Shown: in pieces, positions 1-7,445 of the stretch
How the letters are laid out: every line of letters starts with the position of its first letter
Numbering within the stretch: the first letter of the stretch is position 1
From: JAJZMA01 sp021850405
Lineage (GTDB): Bacteria; Chloroflexota; Dormibacteria; Aeolococcales; Aeolococcaceae
Direction: 5' to 3'
DNA: 30,900 nucleotides
NCBI GenBank assembly: GCA_027365835.1
Contig: DAHXLU010000043.1
Coordinates: forward strand, 1-30,900
Made by a program: the position numbers and the translations under genes
The notes under the pieces: generated by a model
What the model saw: only the letters and a program-made list of their open reading frames with translations
Databases searched by the model: none
What the model was told of the DNA's origin: nothing

Positions 1-1
1 C

Positions 2-109
2 GTCACCTCTATTGACGAACTCAAACAACGCATTCTCCAGGGCATTGGAGAGTTCAATGACGCGCCGGTGGTATTCCGGTGGAACAAGTTCGATATTGGG
101 TCACGCTAA
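2..109 (+). mobile_element. C-terminal end of an IS630-like transposase (cut by window edge)
   Basis: Reading from base 2, an open frame of 35 codons ends at TAA 107-109. It contains the stretches SIDELKQRILQGIGEFN and VVFRWNKFDIGS. This resembles the end of the DDE domain in IS630/Tc1-mariner transposases, where a helix of the type ELKQ..I...I..YN is followed by a short F.W segment. The rest of the gene lies outside the window, so I cannot tell whether the element is intact. The assignment rests on pattern recognition of a short tail. Confidence 0.6.
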
Positions 110-124
110 TATGTACCCATATTA
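107..124. repeat. 7-bp inverted repeat overlapping the transposase stop codon
   Basis: TAATATG (107-113) and CATATTA (118-124) form a perfect inverted repeat around a 4-base loop, and the first arm includes the transposase stop codon. It may be part of the terminal repeat of the IS630-like element or a small terminator. No long T tract follows. Confidence 0.4.
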
Positions 125-137
125 CCGCCATGGGCTA

Positions 138-620
138 CTAGCCAGGCGCAGGGTGGGTCGCTGTGACGTACTGCACAGTCGGCAAGGCTCCGCCCGCCGA
201 ATTTGGCTGGAGATGGAAGACCAGCACAGTTATTTCTCCCGGCCGGATCTGGAACGCAAGCGTAAACTGTCTGGACTGCCGCACTTTTGCACCTCCCAGG
301 GTAACAGCCACCCGCTCATACGAACCGGCTACAACCTGCGCCTCCCCCAGTGGCACAGTCTGCGGGAAAAACGGAAGCACCACATCAGGAGTCGACCCCA
401 GCGCTGCATGCACCGGGGCGCGACCAGTGCCCCCAAGCTCAAGAGATACCTCTATGGGTGCAGTCAGGGCAACTGGAGCACCTGGAGCTGCTGCTGCCTC
501 AACATACAGTTCTCCTGTAGAGGGGGACGCCAGCAACCTGGTGTAGCCGAGAAACAGGACCGCAGCCAGGAGCACTGCTCCGGCAACAACCAGGGGAACC
601 ATCCACCTTCTGCGCACCAC
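138..620 (-). CDS. Membrane-anchored extracytoplasmic protein of unknown function
   Basis: A 160-residue protein I do not recognise. It starts with an RRR.W basic segment and one hydrophobic helix (about residues 8-30), followed by an Ala/Pro/Val-rich, beta-rich domain that would lie outside the membrane. The start is GTG at 620, with ATG seven codons further in as an alternative. It begins 21 bases after the stop of the histidine kinase and runs in the same direction, so it is probably the third gene of the two-component operon and may act as an accessory sensor or output protein. That role is inferred only from position. A forward frame covering the same DNA lacks any domain-like pattern. 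Confidence 0.7.
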   Translation of the reverse strand: MVRRRWMVPLVVAGAVLLAAVLFLGYTRLLASPSTGELYVEAAAAPGAPVALTAPIEVSLELGGTGRAPVHAALGSTPDVVLPFFPQTVPLGEAQVVAGSYERVAVTLGGAKVRQSRQFTLAFQIRPGEITVLVFHLQPNSAGGALPTVQYVTATHPAPG

Positions 621-641
621 TTCCCTATTCTGGCGCCAGCA

Positions 642-2036
642 TCATGGTGGTGACGGTGTCCCTGCGCGGACTGTCACCACGACCACTGCTCCCCCCTGGC
701 TGGCATTGCCCGCAGTAGCATCCCCACCGTGGGCTCTCGCAATGGTCCGCACGATGGACAGTCCAAGACCGTTGCCTCCGTCCAGCCGTCCGCGGGCTCC
801 ATCTGGCCTTGTAAACCGGTCAAATGCAGAAGGCAGATACTCGGGGGGAAAGCCGGGCCCGCTGTCAGAAACGGTCACCTCGACTATCGATTGCCTTTGA
901 CCTGCCGTCACCGCAATTGCACTGCCACTTGGTGCGTACCGGAGTGCGTTATCAAGCAGGTTCACTATGCTTCTCGAAAATGTAGGTGGATCCACCAGGG
1001 CAAGCAGGTCAGATGGGCACTGCAGCTCAACCACAACCCCTGCTTCCTGCGCCTGGTGGGCTACGGTGCGAATTGCCGACTCCAGCACCGGCGCAAGCAG
1101 CTGTGACTGCAGCTGAAGCTTCAACTCATCCTCATCGCTGCGGGCAAGGAGCAGGAGGTCTTCAGCCAGGCGCACCAGCCTGCTGGTCTCTCCCTGTGCC
1201 TGCCGGAGTGCATCCTCCAGCTCTGCCCTGCTCCGGTTCGGCCGTAGCGCAAGCTCCAGCTCAACCGCCAGGGTGGCCAGCGGGGTGCGCAACTCATGGC
1301 CAGCATCCGAGACAAACTCCCGCTGGCGGGCCAGCGCCCTGCGCAAACGCAGCAGCACCTCATTCATGGTTGCGGCGAGAGAAGCAATCTCATCGTGGGT
1401 AGGCGGGACATCCAGCAACTCTTCACCGCCATCGCGTGCGAGTATTGCCGCCTGCTGCCGGAGCCGCTCTACAGGATGGAGCGCACTGCCACCAAACAGC
1501 CATGCACCAGCTGTGGCCAGCACTACAAGCACCAGTCCAAGCACAGCCAGCGTACCAGCAACCTGGCCCGTGGCCTGGTCCACGCCCTCAAGTGACGCTG
1601 CCACGGCAAGCACGTCCCCAGGCACCGAAGGCACCGGCTCCGCCAGCACCCGCACCGAATGTGGGTAGCCGGCAAGGGTAGTGGTAAAGAAAGAGGGGGT
1701 GACCCGTGCCTGTGCCAGCTGTCGCGCACCCAGCAGATGCGCAGATCCGTAAAGGCTAAAGGAAGAGAGTGGTGACGTAGTGTCACTGTAAACCTGGATG
1801 GCGGATACCCCATTGGGTCCAAGAAAGCTAAGTCCATGCTCAGCCCCCCCTGTGCCTGCAGGAAACAGCCTGCCCGGTGACGGATGGAGGAGGGCATCCG
1901 CCCGGTGGAGAAGGGTCTGGTCGATATCCCCAACCAGATGCGCCTGCAGCACAGTGACAAAGGCAAAACCAGCTACCAGCATGAAGAGGGACGCGGTTAC
2001 TGCCACGGCCAGGGTGAGCCGGGCGCGGATCGGCAT
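642..2036 (-). CDS. Membrane sensor histidine kinase of a two-component system
   Basis: A 464-residue kinase of classic layout. It has TM1 (about 8-30), an extracytoplasmic sensor loop (31-158), TM2 (about 159-181), a HAMP linker (about 183-235), HisKA with the phosphoacceptor His247 in DAGHELRTPLA, and a HATPase domain. The ATPase domain shows the N box (NLLDNALRYAP, about 359-369), the G1 box (DSGPGFPPE) and the G2 box (GNGLGLSIV). Its ATG at 2036 directly follows the regulator's TAA (2037-2039), so the two are co-transcribed and probably translationally coupled. It should autophosphorylate and pass phosphate to the adjacent OmpR-type regulator. The sensor loop gives no clear ligand. The 11-bp repeats upstream of the regulator hint at a PhoR/PhoP-like system, which is inference. 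Confidence 0.93.
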   Translation of the reverse strand: MPIRARLTLAVAVTASLFMLVAGFAFVTVLQAHLVGDIDQTLLHRADALLHPSPGRLFPAGTGGAEHGLSFLGPNGVSAIQVYSDTTSPLSSFSLYGSAHLLGARQLAQARVTPSFFTTTLAGYPHSVRVLAEPVPSVPGDVLAVAASLEGVDQATGQVAGTLAVLGLVLVVLATAGAWLFGGSALHPVERLRQQAAILARDGGEELLDVPPTHDEIASLAATMNEVLLRLRRALARQREFVSDAGHELRTPLATLAVELELALRPNRSRAELEDALRQAQGETSRLVRLAEDLLLLARSDEDELKLQLQSQLLAPVLESAIRTVAHQAQEAGVVVELQCPSDLLALVDPPTFSRSIVNLLDNALRYAPSGSAIAVTAGQRQSIVEVTVSDSGPGFPPEYLPSAFDRFTRPDGARGRLDGGNGLGLSIVRTIARAHGGDATAGNASQGGAVVVVTVRAGTPSPP

Positions 2037-2717
2037 TTAGCCGGCCCTGGTCGCCCGCAAGCGATAGCCGACACCCCGGATCGTCATCAGCGATTCCACA
2101 TCAAAGGGCCTGTCAATCTTGCGTCGCAGATAGCTCATATACTGGTCCACGACATTACTGGTGCCATCATAGGCAAAGTCCCAGACGTGGTCGAGAATCT
2201 GCTGGCGGGATACGAGCTGGTCAGGATGCCGCATCAGAAACTCCAGCAGATCAAACTCCTTGGGACTTAGGTCAATAACTACATCCCCCCTGCGCACCTC
2301 ATGCAATGCTGGGTCCAGGAACAGGTCACCCACAAGGAGCTGCTCCCGCTCGGCCTCCTGCCGTCGCCGGACAAGAGCCCGCAGACGGGCAGCCAGTTCT
2401 GCAAAACTGAACGGCTTGCCAAGATAATCGTCGGCACCAGCATCCAGGCCAGCCACCCTGTCGGCTACATCCAGCTTTGCAGTAAGCATGAGGATGGGCA
2501 TCCAGCGCCCCTGGGCTCGCAACTGGCGACACACCGAAAGGCCGTCCGGGGGCGGAATCATCACGTCCAGCACTATCCCCCCGTAGCGATCCTCAGCGGC
2601 ATACCAGAGCGCCTCTTCCCCGTCGTGGGCGACATCTACCTCATATCCCTCCTCCTCCAGCCCACGCTTTATAAGTGATGCCAGGCGCACCTCGTCCTCG
2701 ACGACCAGAAGTCTCAT
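2037..2717 (-). CDS. OmpR/PhoB-family response regulator
   Basis: A 226-residue regulator from ATG 2717. The receiver domain has acidic residues at 7-9 (VVEDE), phosphoacceptor Asp51 in IVLDVMIPPPDG, Thr79 (MLTAK) and Lys101 (LGKPF). A winged-helix DNA-binding domain follows (about 125-222), including SPKEFDLLEFLMRHPDQLVSR and the wing RGVGYRLR. Two upstream in-frame TTG codons are possible starts, but ATG 2717 begins exactly where receiver domains usually begin. It is first in an operon with the kinase and the small membrane protein. Three 11-bp direct repeats lie 23-55 bases upstream, as expected if this family autoregulates by binding tandem half-sites. Confidence 0.95.
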   Translation of the reverse strand: MRLLVVEDEVRLASLIKRGLEEEGYEVDVAHDGEEALWYAAEDRYGGIVLDVMIPPPDGLSVCRQLRAQGRWMPILMLTAKLDVADRVAGLDAGADDYLGKPFSFAELAARLRALVRRRQEAEREQLLVGDLFLDPALHEVRRGDVVIDLSPKEFDLLEFLMRHPDQLVSRQQILDHVWDFAYDGTSNVVDQYMSYLRRKIDRPFDVESLMTIRGVGYRLRATRAG

Positions 2718-2739
2718 ATCCAACAAGAGTACAGCCCGT

Positions 2740-2772
2740 GGATGTGAACAGGATGTGAACAGGATGTGTGCC
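2740..2772 (-). promoter_or_regulatory. Three 11-bp direct repeats, likely response-regulator box
   Basis: On the plus strand GGATGTGAACA occurs at 2740-2750 and 2751-2761, then the partial copy GGATGTGTGCC at 2762-2772. Read in the direction of transcription this gives TTCACATCC-type units at exact 11-base spacing. OmpR/PhoB-family regulators bind such tandem direct repeats, and the TGTTCACATCC unit resembles the GTTCAC core of actinobacterial PHO boxes. The array lies between the sigma-like gene's stop and the regulator's start. Confidence 0.6.
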
Positions 2773-2803
2773 GCCTGAAGAGGCTCCCCGACGCGGGCCC
2801 CTG

Positions 2804-3397
2804 TTACCCCTCCTCGTCCCTGTCCAGATCCGGATCGAGAAACGGCAGCAGCTGTTCATCATGCTGGAGGCGAGCCTGCACCAGGAGCTGTTCCACCAGC
2901 TCACGGTACGAGGTGGTCCAGCCAAGGGCCGCATCCAGCTCCAGGGGAGAAGGCTCCCTGCCAAACTCTGCCGAAAGAGCCAGCATCTTCCTCTCCAGTG
3001 TTTGAACGTCGGCTGCCAGCGCCCTGTCAGCCCGCGACTGTTCCTCGCTGCGTGCGAGTGCTGCATCCAGATAGAGACCGGCAACCCGCTCCAGGTAGCC
3101 CGCAAGTGGCAGGGGGTCCATGGACCGCTCCACATACTGCGCCACCCCGACCGTCAGTCCAAGACAGGCCTCCTGGAATGCCTCTTCTGCCTCCTCGCTG
3201 GAAAGGCCGAGCGAGGCGACAAGCCGCCTGGCGATGTAAAGATGCACGGACACCAGCTCATCGCGAGCAGCAGCCTGTGCATCGCGGTCCCCCCGACAGA
3301 CGGCCCCAAGCAGCTCCGCAACCCGCTCCGCCGCTGGCAATACAGCTTGCGCAGGTGTCGCCGGAGAGAGCGGTGGCTTCTTCTCTGCGCTAGCCAT
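2804..3397 (-). CDS. Sigma-70-like protein lacking region 4
   Basis: 197 residues from ATG 3397, which has an AGGTGAG ribosome site; a GTG at 3406 would overlap the upstream stop as GTGA. Residues 35-110 (GDRDAQ..RDELVSVHLYIARRLV...EEAFQEACLGL) match the pattern of sigma-70 region 2, where core polymerase and the -10 element are bound. Residues 133-172 (EFGREPSPLELDAALGW) match region 3, compare GREPT.EE.A..LG. The protein then ends in an acidic tail (DPDLDRDEEG), so there is no region 4 helix-turn-helix for the -35 element. It could be a divergent sigma factor, a decoy or an anti-sigma-like modulator. The family assignment comes from motif patterns and is moderately sure; the role is open. 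Confidence 0.6.
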   Translation of the reverse strand: MASAEKKPPLSPATPAQAVLPAAERVAELLGAVCRGDRDAQAAARDELVSVHLYIARRLVASLGLSSEEAEEAFQEACLGLTVGVAQYVERSMDPLPLAGYLERVAGLYLDAALARSEEQSRADRALAADVQTLERKMLALSAEFGREPSPLELDAALGWTTSYRELVEQLLVQARLQHDEQLLPFLDPDLDRDEEG

Positions 3398-3402
3398 GGA
3401 TC

Positions 3403-3837
3403 TCACCTGCGCCGGAAATTGGCAGCAAACGCCTCCACGGCCCGGGATACCTCATGCCGTGCCGCTGGCTCGCTCGCCTTCTCCGCCATGGCGCCAAAGG
3501 GTCCACCGCCCACGCGGTAGGACAGAGTGAGCGCAAGCTCTGAGCCGCCCTCCACCGGGATCACCTCAAGCTGCAGAGTCAGCTTCATTCCCTCATCCAC
3601 AGAAAAAACTGCCTGCCTTGGAGGGTCAAACTTTGTGCAGGTAAGGAGGCTTTCTGAGTCATGCCCCATAAAGTGGACCAGGACGTTATACTGCGCACCT
3701 ACTCCGGAAGCGGCGCCGCCGACATGCTGAATACCGCTCACGGAGGGTAGCCAGTCAGCCTTGCTCAGGTCTACCGCCCGTGCAAAAACCTTTTCAGCAC
3801 TGGCGGGAAGGGTTGCGCGTGAAACTACCTCTGCCAC
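3403..3837 (-). CDS. SRPBCC/START-like domain protein
   Basis: A 144-residue protein with the shape of the SRPBCC (polyketide cyclase/Bet v1-like) fold. It has an N-terminal strand (VVSRATLPASAEKVFARAVDLSKADWLPSV), repeated beta strands with GVGAQYNV and FDPPRQAVF, and a long C-terminal helix (HEVSRAVEAFAANFRRR). Such domains bind small hydrophobic ligands or act as carriers; substrate cannot be read from sequence. The start is GTG at 3837. Its TGA (3403-3405) sits 5 bases upstream of the sigma-like protein's ATG, or overlaps that gene's GTG by 4 bases, so the two form one transcription unit. The coupling may mean the SRPBCC protein senses something for the sigma-like partner, which is speculative. 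Confidence 0.72.
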   Translation of the reverse strand: MAEVVSRATLPASAEKVFARAVDLSKADWLPSVSGIQHVGGAASGVGAQYNVLVHFMGHDSESLLTCTKFDPPRQAVFSVDEGMKLTLQLEVIPVEGGSELALTLSYRVGGGPFGAMAEKASEPAARHEVSRAVEAFAANFRRR

Positions 3838-3957
3838 CCCGCCACGTTACCATGCAGGGAGTGCTTTGTGGTTTCCAGGGTGCCTGGATAACAGCCCGCG
3901 AGTACCCCAGGAAACGTGTGAGCCGCACTCGCTTTGCACCTGCAAGGCGGCAAGGTG

Positions 3958-4797
3958 TCAGAAGATGGCCGTTGCATTCTCTCCTGCCCATACAAAGCCA
4001 AGACTGGAATAGAGCCGGCGAGCTGCGTCATTGTAATCATTGAAATAGAGCGTGCAACGGGTGACACCTTCCTGGAAGAGGAGTTCACACAATCTGCTCA
4101 TGCCAGCACGAGCATATCCCAGTCTGCGGAAGCGGGGAGGGGTGAAAACGCCCTGGATCTGGGCCTGGCCATCTGCCAGAGCACTAAGTTCTGCCTTGAA
4201 CAGCAGCTCTTCTCCCTGCAGCCAGACATATGACCAGCCGCGCTCCTGCAGCATGCGCATGCGAAGCCGCCAGCCCACAGGATCCGCAACCATCGGATCG
4301 ACACCCATCTCCTCCCTGTGCATACGTGCAGAGCTGGCGATCACCACTGCTGCATCATGCCGGGTGGACCGGCGGACTGCCGCCTGCCCGAAGCGGTGCA
4401 GCTGGTGGGGCAGAAGGGAAACTACCGGCTGATGGCGCCTATAGTCAGCAGGAACGGCATCGGGAAGCCGTACGGCAGCAGCCACTGCCACCTGTGCGCG
4501 TGGGCCCACAATGGTGCGTACCTGTGGGCGCCGCAGTGGCTCGGCAAAGTGCTGCAGCTCGGAAGCAACGGGCACACACGGCACTGCAAGTGCTCCTGCA
4601 AGCAGGACTCCCGCAAGCCCACTGTCGGCATACAGCCCCCACCACTGCTCACCCATGCCATGCGAGAGCGCAAGCTCACTCCGCAGGAAAAGCGAATCAA
4701 CGCCATATGGCGCCAGGAAAGCAGCCACTTCCCGCCGGTGCTGCTCATCCAGGCGTACCGCTGTCCTCTGCGCAGTCTCAGGGATAGTCACCAGCAT
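3958..4797 (-). CDS. GNAT-family N-acetyltransferase with DUF4081-like N-terminal half
   Basis: 279 residues. The N-terminal half (about 15-150) resembles the DUF4081 domain found before GNAT domains in actinobacterial proteins. It is followed by ARMHREEMGVDP (158-168), typical of that group, and then a C-terminal GNAT fold. The acetyl-CoA loop is TPPRFRRLGYARAG (219-232, R-x-x-G-x-A) and the last helix-strand is NDYNDAARRLYSSLGF. It should transfer an acetyl group to an unknown amine substrate in the cytoplasm. The ATG at 4797 has a GGGAG ribosome site a few bases upstream. It stands alone, with about 120 bases to the SRPBCC gene, and it is divergent from the small membrane protein gene at 4897. 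Confidence 0.85.
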   Translation of the reverse strand: MLVTIPETAQRTAVRLDEQHRREVAAFLAPYGVDSLFLRSELALSHGMGEQWWGLYADSGLAGVLLAGALAVPCVPVASELQHFAEPLRRPQVRTIVGPRAQVAVAAAVRLPDAVPADYRRHQPVVSLLPHQLHRFGQAAVRRSTRHDAAVVIASSARMHREEMGVDPMVADPVGWRLRMRMLQERGWSYVWLQGEELLFKAELSALADGQAQIQGVFTPPRFRRLGYARAGMSRLCELLFQEGVTRCTLYFNDYNDAARRLYSSLGFVWAGENATAIF

Positions 4798-4896
4798 CTA
4801 CTCCCACCGGACCAGCCAGCCGGGGGGTACTGGGAAGGGATGGCCGGGGCAATCCTCATGGGGGGTGACTCCTGAAAGGAAGAGTAGGATAGGAGC

Positions 4897-5235
4897 ATGC
4901 TCGCCGAAAAGTTCCTGAAACGTGGTCTTGAACTTCTCGCAGCAATCTTTGTGCTGCTGATAATCCTGTTCATCTTTACCAACGTACTTACGATCTTATT
5001 CCTGGTGGTCCACCTTGTGATAGGGGCGGCCATTGCTGCCGCGGTCGTGTTCTTCCCTGAAGGGCTGCGCAAGCGGCTGGGCGCTGGCAAATCCCTGGCT
5101 ATAGTCGTGGTGCTGGCAATCCTGGAGTTTGTGCTGATGGGAGGAGTGCTGACTGTGCTGGAGCTGGCAGCGGGTGTGGCGCTGCGGCTGCGACGCCATC
5201 ACAGGGCGCTGCTCACCAGCGGCAAGTCCTCATAA
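4897..5235 (+). CDS. Small multi-pass membrane protein, unknown function
   Basis: 112 residues with three hydrophobic segments (about 13-31, 33-53, 68-95) separated by a short basic loop (EGLRKRLGAGK). The C-terminus is basic (RLRRHH) and probably cytoplasmic. Purine-rich AGGA/GGAG sequence lies just before the ATG at 4897. It is a single forward gene between two minus-strand genes. I do not recognise the family. Confidence 0.65.
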   Translation: MLAEKFLKRGLELLAAIFVLLIILFIFTNVLTILFLVVHLVIGAAIAAAVVFFPEGLRKRLGAGKSLAIVVVLAILEFVLMGGVLTVLELAAGVALRLRRHHRALLTSGKSS

Positions 5236-5294
5236 AGAAAAGCGCAGACACATAGGCAAGGCTGCTCCCATACGCTGGAGCCCGCCTGCTGACC

Positions 5295-6560
5295 CTAGCC
5301 AGCAAGTCGCTCTGAGGGGATGCCCAGGCAGGATAGCGCCTTTGTAATCACCGAAGAGGCGGTCCTTCCTTCCGCAGCCGGTACAGCTTCCCCCACCGTG
5401 GCCATATGCAGGGCAGCTACTGCAATCCCATCCAGCACTGCGAGTGCCCCAGGCGTGTCCAGATCGTTGTCAAGGTGAGAGAAAAACTCATCCTCCACCG
5501 CCTTTGCCTCACTCCTGGAGAAGATGGCTCCTGACTGAATCGCCGAAAGATAGGATCGGCGGCGCCCATCGGCGAACTGCATGTCTGGCTCACCAAATTC
5601 AAACGGCTGCCGGTAATGGTGCCCAGCCAGATAGAGCCGTACTGACGCCGCTGGATACTGCCCCAGCAGGTCGCGCACAAATACAAGGTTACCGAGCGAC
5701 TTGCTCATCTTCTGACCCTCATGTTCCACCAGGGATACATGGACCCAATGCGACACAAACGGATCTGCCCCGCCTGCTATTGCCTGCGCCAGCTCACACT
5801 CATGGTGAGGAAACAGCAGGTCTGCCCCCCCCCCATGGATCGTCACTGGATGCCCGAGCTCCGAGATAGCCATGGCCGAGCATTCGATATGCCACCCGGG
5901 CCGTCCCGGTGCCAGGGGCCCTGGCCACGCTGGATTGCCATTTTCGGCCGGACGCCAGAGAATAAAGTCAAGATCAGAGCGCCTGCCAGGCGCCTTGTCC
6001 GGTTCTCCTGCCTCGCGCAGGCCGTCAATCATCCTTGCTTCTGGCAGCCCACTAAGAGAGCCAAAACGGCCATACGCGGTGGTGTCAAAATAGATGAAAC
6101 CATCTGCCTCATAGGCCAGGTCAGCAGCAAGAAGCTTCCCTATCCACGCCACCATGGTCTGTATGTGTTCTGAGGCTCTGGGAGAGATAACAGGCTGGAT
6201 AAAGAGAGAATCCATGTCTGCCTCAAACTGCTCCACCTGCCCAGCGACCAGCATCTCTGGCGTTACGCCCCGTCTGGCAGCAGCATCCAGAATGTCCTGG
6301 TCCACATCGGTGATATTGCGCACCATGCGCACCTCATGCCCCAGAGAGCGCAGCCTCCTTGCCATTACGTCAAATACATGATAGGTGAACGCATGCCCAA
6401 GGTGGGTAGCGTCATACGGCGTTATCCCGCAGACATAGATAGACACTGGCCCCACCCAGTCCAGGGGGGGAGCAGGCACCGCTTGCCCTCGCGTAGCATC
6501 AAACAGCTGCATTTCTTCAATTGTAGGGGGTTTGGGAACTGCGGCCGCCGGAGCGGGCAA
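5295..6560 (-). CDS. mshC: MshC-like cysteine ligase (CysS homologue without anticodon-binding domain)
   Basis: 421 residues, shorter than a typical CysRS (about 460-500). The nucleotide-binding core has IYVCGITPYDATHLGHA (Cys44; HLGH 53-56) and KMSKS (284-288). Likely zinc ligands are Cys44, Cys227 (WHIEC) and His252/253 (FPHHE). The GITPYDATHLGHA wording is that of MshC, which joins cysteine to glucosaminyl-inositol in mycothiol synthesis; CysRS usually reads GPTVYD..HIGHAR. The C-terminus stops soon after the HLDNDLDTP helix, so the usual tRNA anticodon-binding extension is missing. The start is TTG 6560 with a strong AGGAGAGGAAG ribosome site; ATG 6512 is an alternative. It is divergent from tRNA-Asp. 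Short cysteinyl-tRNA synthetases exist, so a tRNA-charging role is not excluded. Confidence 0.8.
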   Translation of the reverse strand: MPAPAAAVPKPPTIEEMQLFDATRGQAVPAPPLDWVGPVSIYVCGITPYDATHLGHAFTYHVFDVMARRLRSLGHEVRMVRNITDVDQDILDAAARRGVTPEMLVAGQVEQFEADMDSLFIQPVISPRASEHIQTMVAWIGKLLAADLAYEADGFIYFDTTAYGRFGSLSGLPEARMIDGLREAGEPDKAPGRRSDLDFILWRPAENGNPAWPGPLAPGRPGWHIECSAMAISELGHPVTIHGGGADLLFPHHECELAQAIAGGADPFVSHWVHVSLVEHEGQKMSKSLGNLVFVRDLLGQYPAASVRLYLAGHHYRQPFEFGEPDMQFADGRRRSYLSAIQSGAIFSRSEAKAVEDEFFSHLDNDLDTPGALAVLDGIAVAALHMATVGEAVPAAEGRTASSVITKALSCLGIPSERLAG

Positions 6561-6593
6561 CTTCCTCTCCTGACCGCATCTGCACCACCCCAG

Positions 6594-6602
6594 TGATATG
6601 AT
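6594..6602 (+). promoter_or_regulatory. Extended -10 promoter of tRNA-Asp
   Basis: TGATATGAT fits an extended -10 element (TGn-TATGAT). It ends 13 bases before the tRNA 5' end, leaving room for a start site near 6609 and a short leader. No good -35 is seen at 17 bases, which is common for extended -10 promoters. Confidence 0.5.
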
Positions 6603-6615
6603 CGGCTATGCTTCC

Positions 6616-6691
6616 GGCCCCGTGGTGTAGCCTGGTTTAACACGCCACCCTGTCAAGGTGGAGATCGTCGGTTCAAATCCGATCGGGGTCG
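6616..6691 (+). tRNA. tRNA-Asp (anticodon GTC)
   Basis: A full cloverleaf can be drawn. The acceptor stem GGCCCCG/CGGGGTC (6616-6622 with 6684-6690) has one G-U pair. The anticodon stem CCACC/GGTGG carries the loop CTGTCAA with anticodon GTC at 6652-6654. The T arm is GTCGG-TTCAAAT-CCGAT. The discriminator base G (6691) is the one expected for tRNA-Asp. CCA is not encoded, so it must be added by the CCA-adding enzyme. Confidence 0.97.
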
Positions 6692-6763
6692 CGTCCGGAG
6701 GCGCCGGCCAGAGGGGCACCAGCAAGAGAAGCTCCCAGTTGGCACGAAAGTGGGGGTTGACGG

Positions 6764-7168
6764 ATGACCAAAGGGGATATCCTTCCTGTCCATCAGTACA
6801 CTGGGCCAGCGTGGGAAGCAGCTCTTCAGCTGATCGAATCCGGAAAAGGCACTGTCGGCATCGGCACAGTCCACATCCAGCGGTGGGTCGGATGGCCAGG
6901 TGCAGATGGCGCGGTGCATCTGCAGGTGTTCACCGGCAGGGAGCCGAAGAGCCTTACGCTGCAAACCGCTTCCACCGAGATCTCTGCTGGAGTGGAAGCA
7001 GTAGCCGCTGCCAAAGCAGCCGACCGTCGCCTGGGTGAGCTATTTTCCAGGTACGGTGTCGTCTGGGAATACTGCTACGACTATGGCATGGGCACCATCC
7101 GGTTGGCCGTGATTGACCATAAAGGGCGAACAACATGGGAGCCAGGCTTTCGCCCGGTGCCAGTGTAG
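6764..7168 (+). CDS. Unrecognised 134-residue soluble protein
   Basis: The protein begins MTKGDILPVHQYTGPAWEA and has no signal peptide or membrane helix. It appears to be a mixed alpha/beta fold, with a Gly/Val-rich strand segment (GKGTVGIGTVHIQRWVGW), an Ala-rich helix (EAVAAAKAADRRLGELFSRYG) and a final strand pair (WEYCYDYGMGTIRLAVIDHKG). G-rich sequence (GGGGG) precedes the ATG. It lies 72 bases downstream of tRNA-Asp on the same strand and converges on murE. The composition looks like a real coding sequence, but I assign no function. Confidence 0.6.
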   Translation: MTKGDILPVHQYTGPAWEAALQLIESGKGTVGIGTVHIQRWVGWPGADGAVHLQVFTGREPKSLTLQTASTEISAGVEAVAAAKAADRRLGELFSRYGVVWEYCYDYGMGTIRLAVIDHKGRTTWEPGFRPVPV

Positions 7169-7230
7169 GCGCCAGGAGAGACGACTGTCTTTGCCAGGAC
7201 CTTCACTTGAAGCGCCCCTCTGCCGTGTCA

Positions 7231-7263
7231 TGCTCCCAGGGAGCGCTGTCCCAGCTGGGAGCA
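7231..7263. terminator. 9-bp hairpin between convergent genes, possible terminator
   Basis: TGCTCCCAG (7231-7239) and CTGGGAGCA (7255-7263) form a perfect 9-bp stem with a 15-base loop. It lies 62 bases after the stop of the 134-residue gene and before the convergent end of murE. There is no T tract, so termination is only a suggestion. Confidence 0.35.
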
Positions 7264-7445
7264 GACCAAGGCGGAACTTTGGGGTGTGATATATCGAAAT
7301 GATGAAGCCAGATGGTGGACAGTTCACAGGAAAGCGGTAAATCACGGTCTGTGCTTCCCTGTCATGCGAACCTGGATGCATATCCTCTGGGTACACCTGC
7401 ACACGGCCAGGGCTGAGACAAGCAAGGGGACCGGCAGCCCCGACT

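Noticed and set aside
12..653. Forward 213-codon frame at the left edge
   Set aside because: It lies antisense to a better-supported minus-strand membrane protein and kinase end, has shadow-like Ser/Arg/His/Cys composition, and overlaps the IS630 tail in another frame.
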